Part shown: in pieces, positions 49,601-63,300 of the stretch
Layout: each line of letters starts with the position of its first letter
Numbering within the stretch: the first letter of the stretch is position 1
Origin: Rachycentron canadum
Lineage: Eukaryota > Chordata > Actinopteri > Carangiformes > Rachycentridae
Assembly: GCA_038496675.1 (NCBI GenBank)
Contig: CM076661.1
Coordinates: 6,252,510 to 6,316,509 of the forward strand
Direction: 5' to 3'
Length of the DNA stretch: 64,000 bases
Made by a program: the position numbers and the translations under genes
The notes under the pieces: model-generated
The model's input: the letters and a program-made list of their open reading frames with translations, nothing else
Told to the model about the DNA's origin: nothing
Databases searched by the model: none

Positions 49601-52600
49601 TATTGTTGGCTTCGGGATCCCCAATGTGAGAAATCTGCTGCTTTTTAAAATCTCATGAGTTATGAGCCTAAATTCAGATTAATAAAGAAATAATAACTCA
49701 ATCAACATATGTTTATAGTTTTAGTCTTTGTAATCTTACAGTTGAGGCATTTTGGCTTCTAAATGTGTAATTTTTTTGATTTTCAAAAACTAAAAAATGG
49801 TCATGATATTGACATGAAATGCAAAATAATATCACTTGAGGTGAGGTTATGTAAAGCTGTTATATGTCATGATGATCATGTGAACTGAGCAGGAATTGAC
49901 CCCAACTGACCCCAACAATGTGTTTGAGGTGAATGAGTTTCAAAAGCACAGTTTGTGCCTCAGCTGAAAATTCATTTAAAGTCACCTCCCTTGGTGAAGC
50001 AGAATTCCTCCGTGTCTCCCACTGAATGGCCATTGTCTTTAAGTTAAGCAAAAGGTCACAAATCCTTGAGGGTGTTTGTGCTCCAGAGAGCAGAATAGTA
50101 AGAGGATGCAGAGAAGGAAACACAGGCTGCTTGTTTTTTCCTTTCTTACATTTCTCTTAAGAAATGTACCTCCTTGTGTTCAATTCTTGCTTTGCCTTTG
50201 GGGGCCTCCAGTCAGTCAGTCCGTCAGTGAGTCAGGCGCACAGTGTTTATTGGGACGTGCAGTTATCACACTGCTGTGACAAAAACCCAAAACAGCAAAA
50301 CACCCGCGTGGACTCAGCTGTCACTGATGGATGAAGGGAATGAGAGAGAGGGTGGTGAGGAGGCAGTGTGTATGTGGGTATTATGGTAGGAAAAGCTGAA
50401 CAGATGGGTCCACATCACCAGAGGGTGCAAACAGAACAGAATCCAGCCAAGCGAGAGTTAGAAATATTTACAATAACATTGGTTACATCATGAACGTGAT
50501 TTGTTCAAAAATGCTCCTAAGCCAGTGATTTGCTACATGAGTGAGTCCTTTCATGATCATATTTAAGGTCATACTCATTTAAAGTGAGCTACATCTACAT
50601 ATGCTGTTCTGGATACTGGTCAAGATACAGAAACAGGAGTTTTTGCAGTTGCTGTAGATTTAATCAAATTGTAGATTGGTGAACCCCGTTTCAGAGTCTG
50701 TAACTTTGTACCAGTGCTTGTTTATCTGTTATGACTTCGAGATGAAGGACAAATCTCCTTCTGACCTGGGGTGAAACTCCGTCCTCTGCCTGCCCTGGTA
50801 TTTGGATGCCGTGGCTCTGATGCTGCTGAGAATTAGGCACCTGTGTTCAAGTCATTTGCAGAAATGGGGCTGTAATGTTTTCCCTCTGAAGACCCCTTGT
50901 TAAAGTTCTGCAGCTTAATGTTCTGTCCAATTACAGTGTGTTTGCAGACCGTTTGCTACAGCTCTGCTCCCTTTACAGGCAGAGTGTCTCTGTCTGAAGC
51001 GTAATTGGTTTCACTCTTAACAAGTTTAAATGCATTATGTAACAGAACAAACAAAATAAATCGAATCAAAGCCCGCTTGAGGTTCTCTGATGTCCCTCTA
51101 TGGTTGGATTGGATTACTCTTACCTGCTGTAATATCATAAAGATGCTGAATCTATTTGATGTTGAGTTTGTTGTTTTTGTCCTTTGCATTAGATGTCTTG
51201 TGTCACCAATTTCCCTGGGAAAAACCTGTCTTCATCAGAGACCATTGTCTCCCAACTGAAAACTAATGGTTTGGCTCCCAAAAAACCTCAGTCTTATGGA
51301 TTATTGTGGATAATGTGCTACTGAAACAGTAGGAAAAGATCAATTTGTAGCTATGAAATGAATTTTGGCTGTCTTGCATGTCTTGCAATTTACATGTTTT
51401 TTTCCAGTTAGTGACATTAAAGCTCCTAAATCACTTCCTTGTGCGTTGGGTTTTGAATGACAAAAAAAACACCATGTTTATAAGAAATGTTGCCTCTTAA
51501 TTTCATGCCTGTGCAAAGTTAGGAGTGGTGCTGTTAAAGTAATGTTATTTTCATCGGGCATGAAATCAGTTTTTTCTTTTCCACTTGTGCCTGTTTGGTA
51601 ATTTCCTGGCTGCAAATCAACTTAACTTATATTGAGGTGGGTGGAGTGAGGCAGCTGAGCTTGGTTGTGAACAGTTCTGCTGCTCATTTCTACTTTCTGC
51701 TGACATCATCTTATTACAAACTCATGCATCAGTGTATGTGGCTTAAGTTGACTGACACACGCACAGACACACTTCATTATAACAAAGCAACTGTCATGTG
51801 TGTTCAGTGTTGCCTCCTTTACTTTGATTAATGGCCAGTATCATCACAACACTGAGGCTGGATCAGTGAGAAGAGGAGTCAGCAGCCGACTGTCTCACTG
51901 ATTTAAACCACATCGACAGTGTAGTCAGAGAAGTCGACCGCGGGCTGAGAAGCTTAGACCAGGAATTTCCAAACGAAGTTAAGCAGCTTACAGTGGTGCA
52001 GGTATCATATGGTTATGGTGATGACCTCTGACCAGTACTGTGTTTTAATTTCTCTTCTTCTCTCGCCTCGAGCTCAGCGTCCCATGAGTAATGACATTCA
52101 CCTTTTTATTCATTCATTTACAGAGATACAACGTGGCAGCTTTACCAAACTAACATGTGATTGTTGATGAGGTCAATTATGTAGTGTACAGTTTATATTT
52201 TGAAACATCTGCAGAGGAGCAGCCACCATCGACCATGTGGTTTCAAGTCTTAAGTATTACATTAAATATTAATTTCTAAATGAGCAACAATTAAAGATTA
52301 GTTATTATTTTTAAGTGTAAGAGTTTAATAATGAGAAACTGAGCTAACTGTTTTTTTTTTTTTTTTTTTATGTGATTTGATTTGGCAAACCCTTCAACAC
52401 ATTCAGATGGAAATATCTAAATACATAAATCCTGTTTGGTGCTCAGAAACCTTTTACTATTATCCACCAAGACCTATCTGTTTCGAATCTGTTAAATGAG
52501 CACAGATGAGAACACAGACACAAATAACCAAAGCTGTTTTCATAAAAGGCTGATTTAGAAAATAGGTTTCTATGCAGATTTAAAAAAAAAAAAATAAAGA

Positions 52601-53225
52601 TATACTGTCTCTAATAAACAGTGGTACAGTTTAATACAGTAATTTCAAACAAAGCATCAGAGGTGATAGCTCAGTCTTGGTTTTATCAGACCAAAGAATC
52701 TCCTCAAAGTCCTTTTAAGGTGCTGGTTTACAAACTTTGAGGAGAGGCTTCTTGTTTCCCACTATGCCATTAAAGCCCATCTCTGTGGAGTGCTGTAACA
52801 CAGGATCATGGGAGCTCACCTCTGTCTTGTTGTCCCAAACGTCTTCTATGCAATTTTGTAGGCCACCCGTCCTCTTGGGAACCTTCAATGCACAAGAAAT
52901 AATTCGTAGCCTCCTTCAGATCTGTGTCTCAACCTGGTCCCATCTCTGAGCTCTGCAGACAGTTCCTTCCTACTTCCTTTTCACTCTCATATCTATAAAC
53001 AGGTGTGTTCCTTTACAAATGTGTCCAATCAGCTGAACTGACAACAGGTGGACTCCAGTCAAGATGTAGAAACATCTCAAAGATGATAAAGAGAAATGGG
53101 AGGCAGTTGAGCTAACTCTGAAGTACCATAGTGAAGGGTCTGGGTACTTATGTGATGATAGAGCTTTTAGAATGACTGTATGAATAATGAAATCTAAATT
53201 TCTGTTTTCACATTGCAATTATTAT

Positions 53226-53261
<36 letters not shown>

Positions 53262-54283
53262 GCACAAGGCNGCTACAGGTCCATAAACAGTGAATCTTCC
53301 TCTGTAAGGATGAGTGGACCTAAGATTGTCAAAGGTGTTGGATTCATTTACCTGGACAATAAGCTGCAGACCTCCATTTTATATTATTCTGGTCCTAGAC
53401 ACCTAATGTATCTGTTGTATGAGTTAAGATTGAAATTTCTGATTAAAAAGCTATTCTCGTACATTTTCCATCAGGGATACTTTCTTTTTAATCAAATTAT
53501 AGTGAGATTAATCTATTTCTCATTTTTCTAAGAGTCCTGAAACCTTGCCGAGGACCCTTGGGTGTCCCTGGCCCCCATATTAAGACCACTGGGTTGAGAA
53601 TTCACAGAGAAAAAAGTGGTTCAGTGTGAAAATAAACACACTCTGATATGAGAGAGTGAAACAGAAGGCTTTTAAATCCACATTAACAACTTACCAAGGT
53701 CTCTCCAGTGCTGTTTTTCACCCTGGTATCCAAGTAGTTGTGAGCCATTTCCTCCTCCGACCTGATCTGCTGCACCAACCGCTTTGGGTAGGTGATCTCG
53801 GTCGCGGCGTCCCCACTGTCTGGCCGCCCTGCCAGCGTGAACCAGTCCCACATGCCTCCATCCTGCACCGGGCTCCTGTCCACACCTACATGTGGCACAA
53901 GAAGGACACTCAGCACAGGCTCCTAGATGTACAGTGGACTTGGCAAGGTGGTGACACACCTGAGCCTGCCTCAATTTGACCTTGTAGTGTTTTAGTAAGC
54001 AAAGCAAATCATTAAAATTGATTTAAAAGTGATGCATTTTAAACAGGTCACACTGTGTAAGCAGTCATGTCACTGGGTTTTCTTTGTGATAATGGTTTGG
54101 TGACCTAATTTTTTTCACATTGACCAAGTGATAATGTTTTGTAACTCACTGCTATATTTTCATAAATGTGGTGGATATAATCAAGTTTTGATGAAAACTA
54201 ATCAATGTACTTACCATATACCTTATAGGCTCTGTAGCAGACAGACGCCCATGTAGACAAACATACACTGGGCCTATAATTAT

Positions 54284-54330
<47 letters not shown>

Positions 54331-57300
54331 TTAGCACAAGGCTGTGACAAAATGTGAAATAACATAGCTGTCTGCAGATGATCCACTAAAACTCTCTTAG
54401 TGACTGTTTAAAGCAGGTCCACAGTGAATGAAAGGGGAAATCCTTTGTTGTGCGCTGTGTTGTGTTGTGAGTGAGGTGAACTGCAGACTGTCATGGGGGA
54501 ACACAGCTTGGCTAAAAGGATTTGGCACATCCTCATCGATGTTGACAATGTAAATGTGAGTTTCCGGAGAGACTTCCCTGTGAACAGGCGCTTGTTTGTT
54601 TACACAAGTGGGTGCATTTACCCTCGCATTGTCGCTGTAATGAGGTAGAGGAAGATGTGGTGGCAATTCAGTCGCCTCATTTGCACTATCATGTATTATT
54701 TTGGGATGCGTGACTCCCAACTGAATAACTGGCTCTATGGTTACGTAATTTTTATTTTTAATTGAGCTTTTTCTCTCTGTTTGTATCCATGTAAAATGTC
54801 AAACCAGATGCATATTTTCTGGATTAATTTCATCAGTCAGGGCTATATGAAGGATAATAAGCACAGAGGCTGGCTGAGAGCTGGGGGTATAAAACATCTG
54901 GGCCAGATGCAGATCCCCTCCACCGCCCCCACTGTATAACTCCCACAACACATAATACAGACAGACAGGCTCCCCCCTCTTACAATAACAACTGCCCTTT
55001 AAAACAGGGAGCTGTTGAACAGTGGACTTTGTTACCACACGGTCATATACAGAGGAATGAGGACATACTGGTCTGTCTCCATTCATGCGCTGACTCCTCA
55101 AATCTGTCTGTATCTGTGTGTACGTTCATGAGTCAGTCAATGACAGATATACACAACATTGAGGAGGTACTGGCAGGGCTCCACTGTAGTCCATTTATGC
55201 AGCCTGTGTTTATAACACCAGAGGTGTCAGGGGGTTTATGGTTATCCTCAGATTTAGGAGGAAATAAATTGCACTCACTCACACTCAGAGCAGACAAGTT
55301 AAACCCCCGCTGCTTCCTCTCTGTCCTTCAACATCATCTGAAGGTGTTTTCAAAGTGACGATTCTTAAAAAGACACATAATTTCACACAAGGAAATTGAC
55401 ATCGAAGGCTGCACGCACAAACACAAAGTCTCAAATCTGATAATTGAAGTTGAAACACCCAAAGGGGTTGAGGTGTCTGAGGTGTAACACCCAGACTTGT
55501 AGCATGAGCAGCAGCAGAAGCAGCCAATTCTCTGTCTGTCTGTATTTACACAGGATGCGTTCAGGCTCATTTATTGTGTTTGTAGCTGTGTTTTGTTACC
55601 GCTCAAGCCCAAACACACAATCAAGGTTCAGGTTTATTGTCATTTCTATTTGTGCTTGACATAGAGGGGGCAAAAAGAGACCACACAGTGTTAAGGGGCA
55701 GAGAGCATTCTTACATTAGCACCTACATCCAGTGTATTTTGCCTTTGGAATCTCTGCAAAAGTATAAAGTTGTTTGCTTGATGCCAACACTGGTGAATTT
55801 CCTCTTATTATAAAATGACCAGGACTTCATGTTTGTACACCCCTCAAGTGGAGAACAGTCTTTGGACACAGCTACAGGATTTAGTGCCGCTTTCGTCGGG
55901 TCCACCCAACAGCAATGATCCCCTGTTGTTTCAGTATTGAATTAACATTTCCTTTAAACTCTACTGGAGGTTTTCCCTCAACCCCTTCATTTACAGAGAG
56001 CAGATTATTGATTTACAGACTGATTTATTACAGGGCTTTTTACTCTGAATAACAGTATCTTTAAGAGCGATATCACATTCCCAGCAGTGTCTTCTGGCCA
56101 AGTCAGCATTCCTCTGCTCTCAAGTGTTGATTGGCAGCCCCCACCCCTCACCCTGCACCCCATCCTCAGCTATTCTCCAGGGTCTTGTTGTCGGCCATTT
56201 GCCTCGGTGTTGTAATTGACGTGGAGAGCTGACAGTGAAACTGATTGGAGAGTAAACAGAAATCTCTGCAGGGAGTTGTCGGGTTCCTTACAGCATTGCT
56301 GATGAGCATTTGCCACATAATACACATGACATGTTTTTTGTCTTTCATGTCAAATCTAATTAAACTTTATTATCCAACGTAGAAATGCAAAGGTCTTTTA
56401 AGTCCAGTCTGTTTGAATATGTTAGTTACTGCATTTATGTCCCTACTTGACAGTTGTCTTTTAATCCAAACCTCAAATTAATGTTATAATTTCTGTGACA
56501 TCCATGTGTAGTCATGTTCATTTTCCAGTTACGTTTTTCTTTGATTTGCTTCCTGACGCAAAGCCAACAAAGGAATTTGACATTGCTTTACCAGGTTATG
56601 TAGGAAAGCGGCTAAAGAGAGGAAGAACAGAAGGAAGCAATCGTCTTTATGTCTGCATGCATACAAGCTGTACATGTGTGCATATGTTTGTGTGTTTTTG
56701 ACTGAAGGCATGTAGGAAACCCACTCCAGTATCCGGCTATTTGTGCCCTACCCTGATAAGAGAAGGTGTTTCCTCTGCTGCTTGCACGACTTCTAAGGGC
56801 CCATTGTGTGGAAGCAGGGGAGATTTATTGTTGGAGAGGGTATAATTAGGGTCCTTTGCTTGTCTGGAGTGGCGGTCTGGAGTAAAAAGGCGACGGAAAT
56901 GGGGTTGAAGGGGCCGTCTGCAGAGGGAGGGCTGTACTGTAAACTGGGGGATGGGTGTTTGTATGTTTGGAGGGGTAACACAAAGGATCTGGGTTAGATG
57001 TGGGCACCTCCCACTGCTCCAGCTGGACTGGGACTTACACTACTGTCTAGCTATGCCGCTGTGACATCATGACAACATCCTGTGTGGCATACAGGCATTC
57101 CCAGTATCCCCATCCCCACCCATCCAGAAAACAATCACTCAGTTGACACGATGACAGGATTTTCATTGAGGCACAATGGCTCAGAGATGCAGGGCACAAG
57201 CCGATCATTATTGTGGAGAGTGAAACAATGAGGGGACATCATGCCACTCTGTGACGAGTGATTTAACGCCACATTATAACACATACAAAGCATGACACAA

Positions 57301-60300
57301 GAGATGGGAGAAGATAGTAACCGTTGTTCAGAATAATGTATATAAATGCAGCTTTATGTGAATGTTTGCACTCACTCTGTTCTTCTGCCTCTTGTCTTTT
57401 GTCTTTCATGTGCAGCTGAAAAGGTGTCGTCACTGGGTAAAGACTGGCACAAGTTGTGTCTCAAGTGCGACCGCTGCAACAAGCTTCTTAATGCTGGAGG
57501 CCACGCAGAGGTCAGTACACTGCTGACAGTACTTTACTGTCTGTTCAACACAGAATTTATATTCATGTGATACTAATTTTTATTCTCTACACTTCTGCAA
57601 GTAACAATTTTTTCCATCATCAATACTTCTCTTCATTACGTTTTCAATTAATCAATGCAAGGTTCATTCTACAAAGTATGAATACTGGAATAAAAACGCC
57701 AACATCTCCTGAACCTTTTTTATTGTGAACTATCTGATATGTTATAGGAGTGAAATGCTAAATTGGGAGAGTGTGTAGGAGGAAAACTAGGAAACATTCT
57801 AGCAAAGCAGAAAATCACATTCCTGGTGGAGAAAATGATGTTTATTAATCTGACCTTTTCGAAATATTTGCTGCAACCACAACAACACTTAAACACAAGC
57901 TAATCCAATCTGTGATGACAAGTTCACAACAAGACAAAGCTTTGTTTTAAAGTGGGAACAACTGACTTAAATTAAACGTTGAATTACTCTCGACTAATCA
58001 CTTCAGCACTGTGTATCATGAGCTATTGATTAAAGAAATTGGGAATCCAGTCTCTTGCTTAAAACCACTTCAACCTGGAGTTAAACACAGGCTTTTTCAA
58101 TTTTCTTGCCATTCGCAGTGTATTTAGACGATGAAAGAAAGGAAAAACTACAAAATATGTCTTGTAGCGCTGCAACTGCAGCAGTGACATGGACTCTCTT
58201 TAGCCAATATAGCAGTAATGTAACGTCGCTCACGTTGACTGAGGAGTTTATTTGCCACTGAGGCTGTTCATGCTGACACTTTAAGTTCTTCTGAACTGAT
58301 TTCATGTTTCATTCAAGCTTTAGTTATGTTGTTTTGTTTTTTCTTTACAAATATACAGAATAGAGTATTTTCAACTCCACTGGTTCAAAGGTCAAAAAAC
58401 TCTGTGTCATAGTCCATCAACTGTTATTGTGAAATCTAACAAGCAGAAGCCAGTGCTGTCTGGTTATGTATTGATTTATTGACACACTTAATCAACAGTG
58501 ACTCCTCAGTAAAGAATAGAAACAGTTTGGCAGATGACGTGGCTTTTCAGAAACATCACGATGCTCCCATTGTAGTGTTTTAACACATGAAAAATCAGTT
58601 TGTTACACAATGATGGTGGGTAGCTTCTTATTAGAAAATAAGCTAATAATGTTATTATGTGCAAGAGAGAAGAGCCTCTTTTCAAATTTAAGCTTTTTTC
58701 AGTTGGATTTCACAGACCATGTGCATTCCTACAGGAAATTGCTGAGTGAGTACCCTTTTTCCTGCCTGGTAGCATCTGTCAATATAGTTTGTTCTTGTGG
58801 GAATTTTAATCCCCTTAGTGCTACAGACTGAGTTGCTTTCAGATCCCTTTTCCTCTTTATGTTACATAATCAGACTGCAGTATCACGTCTCAACACAGAC
58901 TGTGACCCCTGAACGAGCGCTGCTCGCTATCTGGTGCTGTCACCCTGGGGTTTTTCTTATCACGACCCAGCCAACGATTCTTTTCTCACCCTCTCTCTCT
59001 CTCTCCATGACTGCATAAGGGTGAATATCTCTCATGCACTTTTCTTAGTCTTGCGCCTCTTTTTTTTTTTTTTTTCCTCTGTGCAAGGAGGATGTGATCT
59101 CAGCCTCTCTTTACACAAAAAGCAATGTCCCTGCAGACCCCAGAGGATGCTGCTCCTGCTGTTTATTCTCTGCATGATTACAGTAATGTAGTCACAAAAT
59201 CTCTGAGGCCGGCACTCTCTCGGCACCACCCCTTCCCCTCCATCCATCCTGTCTCTCCATGGACAGCATCCAAATCCCGCCCCGTGCCACGAGCCTGACT
59301 TTAGTAGGAAAAAAACTCGATGCTCAATCATCGTCATGGAAACAGAGTGAGGCTGAGAGATATTACATATATGAAAAAAAAAAAAAAATGAAAGCAACCG
59401 GAGGATTGTCTGGTGTCGTCTCAGGCCTGGTATGCAGAAGGTTATGAACCTCAGAGCAGTAACGGCTGCTTGTTGGGGGGTGGGGAGGGTGGTGGCAGGA
59501 TGAAGCCCAATGTGGCCTGTCGTCTGCAGCAGCTTCCTGAGGCTGGTGGCAGAAAGCCAGGCTGGAAAAGACAAGGTGACAAGTGTCCACTGTCGACCCT
59601 GACTGATCACGGCTGCGTGTGTGAGTTTGCATCAGAAATCACAAACCTTCCTCTCTGAGTCCAAACCAGAACTTTTTTGGATATGGAAAACAACTAACAG
59701 CCAAGACATGTGGACTTTGCCAAATAAAGGAAGTGAAAAACAGAATTTAAAAAAAGAAAAGAAAAACAGCAATGGACAGGAAAACTGGACTAAATCCAGA
59801 TGCTGACAAAGATGTTATAGGACTGAAAGCACCAAAGGAGATGATAGATGGACCTTGAGTTGAGACGACCTTAGCAGCTTCTGTTTCTAGGGTCAATCCA
59901 TTCATTTGCTGAGAAATCTTGCCTCGTATTTAGACTTTTTTTTAAACATCTTTCATGTTCATTATTTGCTGCAGGCCCATGTATTTCCATGGTGAACAGT
60001 GGAAACAAGAACTGCTACTGGCTAATGGAGAATGATGCAGTTTACAGTTTCATTTATATTAAAAAAAAAAAAACACAATTAAAAAAAATCACTCAAAGCC
60101 GAAACATGCTAAAACAAAACACGCTCTAAAAACCCAAACTCTTTCAATTTAAGTTGCCCTCTTATATCATCACAATGACTCACAATGGACAGTTATAAAA
60201 CAATTGTCCATTACCCACATTACAACCTAACCACTGATAGTTCAGTCAGAGATATGTGAGTGTTATGCTAGTGGCAACAAAGCTGCCAGCCTCAGGCAGA

Positions 60301-63300
60301 CAAGAGGAGCAGCCTACAGAGATCTGGTAAAATTATTATTTTCTGATTTAAAACTCGTAGTCTTCAGACTCAAGCCACAAAAGACTTTGTGCAAACTTTT
60401 TCACACGTGCAGTAATATTGCACCTAACACCTGTCAACAAAGTGACTATGAAATCAGAGGAGTTTTGATATGTTTCAAAGGTTACTTATCCAGCTTTTCA
60501 AAAACATTTGCAAAATACCTATGAAACTACCTGTTAAGCATAAGTCTCACCTTTGTGTCGCTTGTCGACGTTTGGATTGGGCTTTTTTTTTTTTTTTTTT
60601 TTGCTGTTATGGCTGTTGGGTGAACACCACCAACTACGACAGGACGTTTGCACCATCTGTAAAGTATCATCAGTCCTCTTGTTCTCAGGGGGCAGTAATG
60701 AGCCCACAGCGAGTCAAAGTCATCACACCAGCAGGTGAGATTTATACTTTAGACAATGCTAAATGGGGACTGCTGAAAGAGCTTAACCGATTCCTAAAAC
60801 AAGTAAGAGTCTAAGATATGTAGTGACTTTAATTTTAGTGTGTAAATACAGGAAGTGAAAAGCAGAACAAAAGCAGGGTTCAAAATAAATCCACTATCAT
60901 TGGTCTTTAGCAAAGCAATGAGTCAAGGTTGAAGCAGTGGATGGAGGATGGGGAAGGAGTGCAGGTTAGGAAATAAAGGAAAGGAGGATAGATGGAGAAG
61001 ACATATTTCAGTGTCAGGATGTGGGATGTTAACTGCTGGGAAGAGAGTGGGCTGTGCTGCAGCAATGGATAATCCATTTTTAGGGTCCCTCTGCCTCATC
61101 GTGTTTCACAGCCAGAGCCACGGAGATACTGTTCAGCAGGCTGTTAGCAGATCACTCTATTCACTTGACAATGAAGCCCTGTGTGTCCTGTCCCTGAGAA
61201 AGTCATCAGTGCTGCAGCCAAACCTTTACAGATCTCATAAATGTCGAACAGGCCGTGTGAGAGGGGAGCGTGTCTGCTTTAACAGTGGCTGATCCGATCA
61301 CAGTTAATGCATTATTAAAGGTGAGGGGAACAATCATTTTTACTGTGGCACCGTCTTCTGAGGAAAACAAGTTCATGTGGCCAAAGCAGAAGTGTCGCTT
61401 ATTTAGCTCCCACTTTTTCGCCCCTCGCCACCCAGGGCCTGGCATGTCGCCTGCTGAAATTGCTTGGTTCCTCTCATGTATGGGCATTGGGCTTTGGACC
61501 AGTGGCCACCCTGGCTCTCAGCCCTGATCCTCTACCGAAGCTGGTCACATGCTCTTGCAATTACCACCACATTCCCAGCATGCATCACCAACAGGCCATC
61601 TTTGTCGTAGACCGAGTCCCCCCACGTCCTCTTCAAGTGGCAGACATGTCATGTAGGTCGCACTGAAGTGTGGCGATGAATTCATCAACACAGACCTGTT
61701 TCTTAGATACAGCTGGGGTCATTATTATGTGTTGAAACAACCTGTGACAGTGACATCATCATCAGGCAGCGGTGAGCCGGAAAAAAAAAACCTTCTTTTT
61801 CCATTTTTGGACACATTTTTTTCTACATCTTCTTTTTCCTCAAACAAGATTAAAACCAAAATATATGATGCCATGAAAATATGTCTTCTCATAAATGTTA
61901 CGGGTCAATCTTCCCGTGCGTCATCAGGTTTTATTTTAATCCTTACAGGCCATTTGAGTTTGTTTCTATATGTCACTGTGTTTTTCTGTCTTCCACAGCA
62001 CGATGGAAGGCCTTACTGCCACAAACCATGCTATGCTGCCCTCTTTGGGCCAAAAGGTGAAGTACATGTCAATTTATTAAACAAATACTGCTTCATATCT
62101 GTCACTGTTAAACACAACACAGCGTGTGTCATGTTGAGGATCAGTGGTGAGTTGTGCATCATTCAGTCAGTGAATAAAGTTCAACAGTTCAATTTATTCA
62201 TCCATCAATAGTTCCATCCCAATCAACCAACACAAGAACATAACATTACATAAACACATAAGTGAAGAGAGAAAAACCTACATAAAGAAATTATTAAAAT
62301 TTCAAATAAACAGATGAATAAAAGCAGAGATTAATATATAAAGATATTATAACATTACTAAATAAATCATCATTTCATCATAATTCACCTAGTATTCATA
62401 TTAAAGTATAGATTTTTTTTATTCATAAGTTTCTGCACTTTAAATGCATTATGTGTCTCTATATCGATTGACTTGTACACCATTAGCTGTAATATCTTTA
62501 TTTTTAGATTAGTAATAAATATTTGTTTATTCAATGTATTTAATATTTATTTAGGGCATTCATTTTTGTTTATTAATTAAAATATTTACTTGTTTTTAAA
62601 ATTTATTTCAGGATTTGTTTATGTATTCATCAATTTATTTAATGAGGTCATTGTTTTTCTTCCATAAAATTAGACTTTTAAGACATTTTGGTCATCAGGG
62701 TCAGGTACACTGCAGGTTTCAATACCTCAATACTAATTATTTTCCACCTGTATTTTAGGTGTAAACATTGGAGGAGCAGGCTCTTATGTGTATGATACTC
62801 CAGCCAACAGCAACTCTACTGGTGTGGATTCAGCCCCTAAAGCGGAGGAGAAGAGAGTGTACGCACCAAAGGCGCCGTCTAAAGGTGAATAAGAAACGTG
62901 TGCCTGTATTCATGGTGTGTGTATTGTACATCGCGGCTCTACCAACAAGTGTTGCTTTAAAAAAAAAAAAAAAAAAGCTTCTTAAAAGGGCGTTTTTTCC
63001 AGGAGGATTTGGGTGTTTTCAACAAGCCGTTGTTGGTCAGAAGGAAAGCTGCAGCTGACTCAGTGATAAGACATGGGACATGAGGCAGATTTGCTTAGAC
63101 GTGTTAGATAAGGATTTCCCAGGAAACACACCCTGTCAGTGACTTCTGTGTTGAGATGTTTCACATGTTTCACAACATTTCATTAATTTAACCAGAGAAA
63201 TGGGAAAGGGATGTCTTTTCGTCTTCCTGCATTTCCATGTTTTATATTGACATGAGTTAATGTACGAGTAATGAAAATATAGAAGAGCGTTCTGTGTCAG

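Larger units (their letters stand above)
43645..57415. other. crip2 intron 1 (13.8 kb)
   Basis: Mostly AT-rich with homopolymer tracts (T-run about 46540-46560). G+C-rich patches near 45299-45345 and 48715-48910 could be regulatory. A transposon-like relic and an anomalous ADAM-like exon block sit at 52.67-54.34 kb. No other coding exon of any gene was recognised on either strand. Confidence 0.7.

Noticed and set aside
59032..59610. 192-codon minus-strand frame in crip2 intron 2
   Set aside because: It runs through homopolymer tracts (Phe and Lys runs) and has no family similarity.
61729..62211. 160-codon plus-strand frame
   Set aside because: It is intronic read-through across crip2 exon 3. 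Only 61999-62056 is coding.
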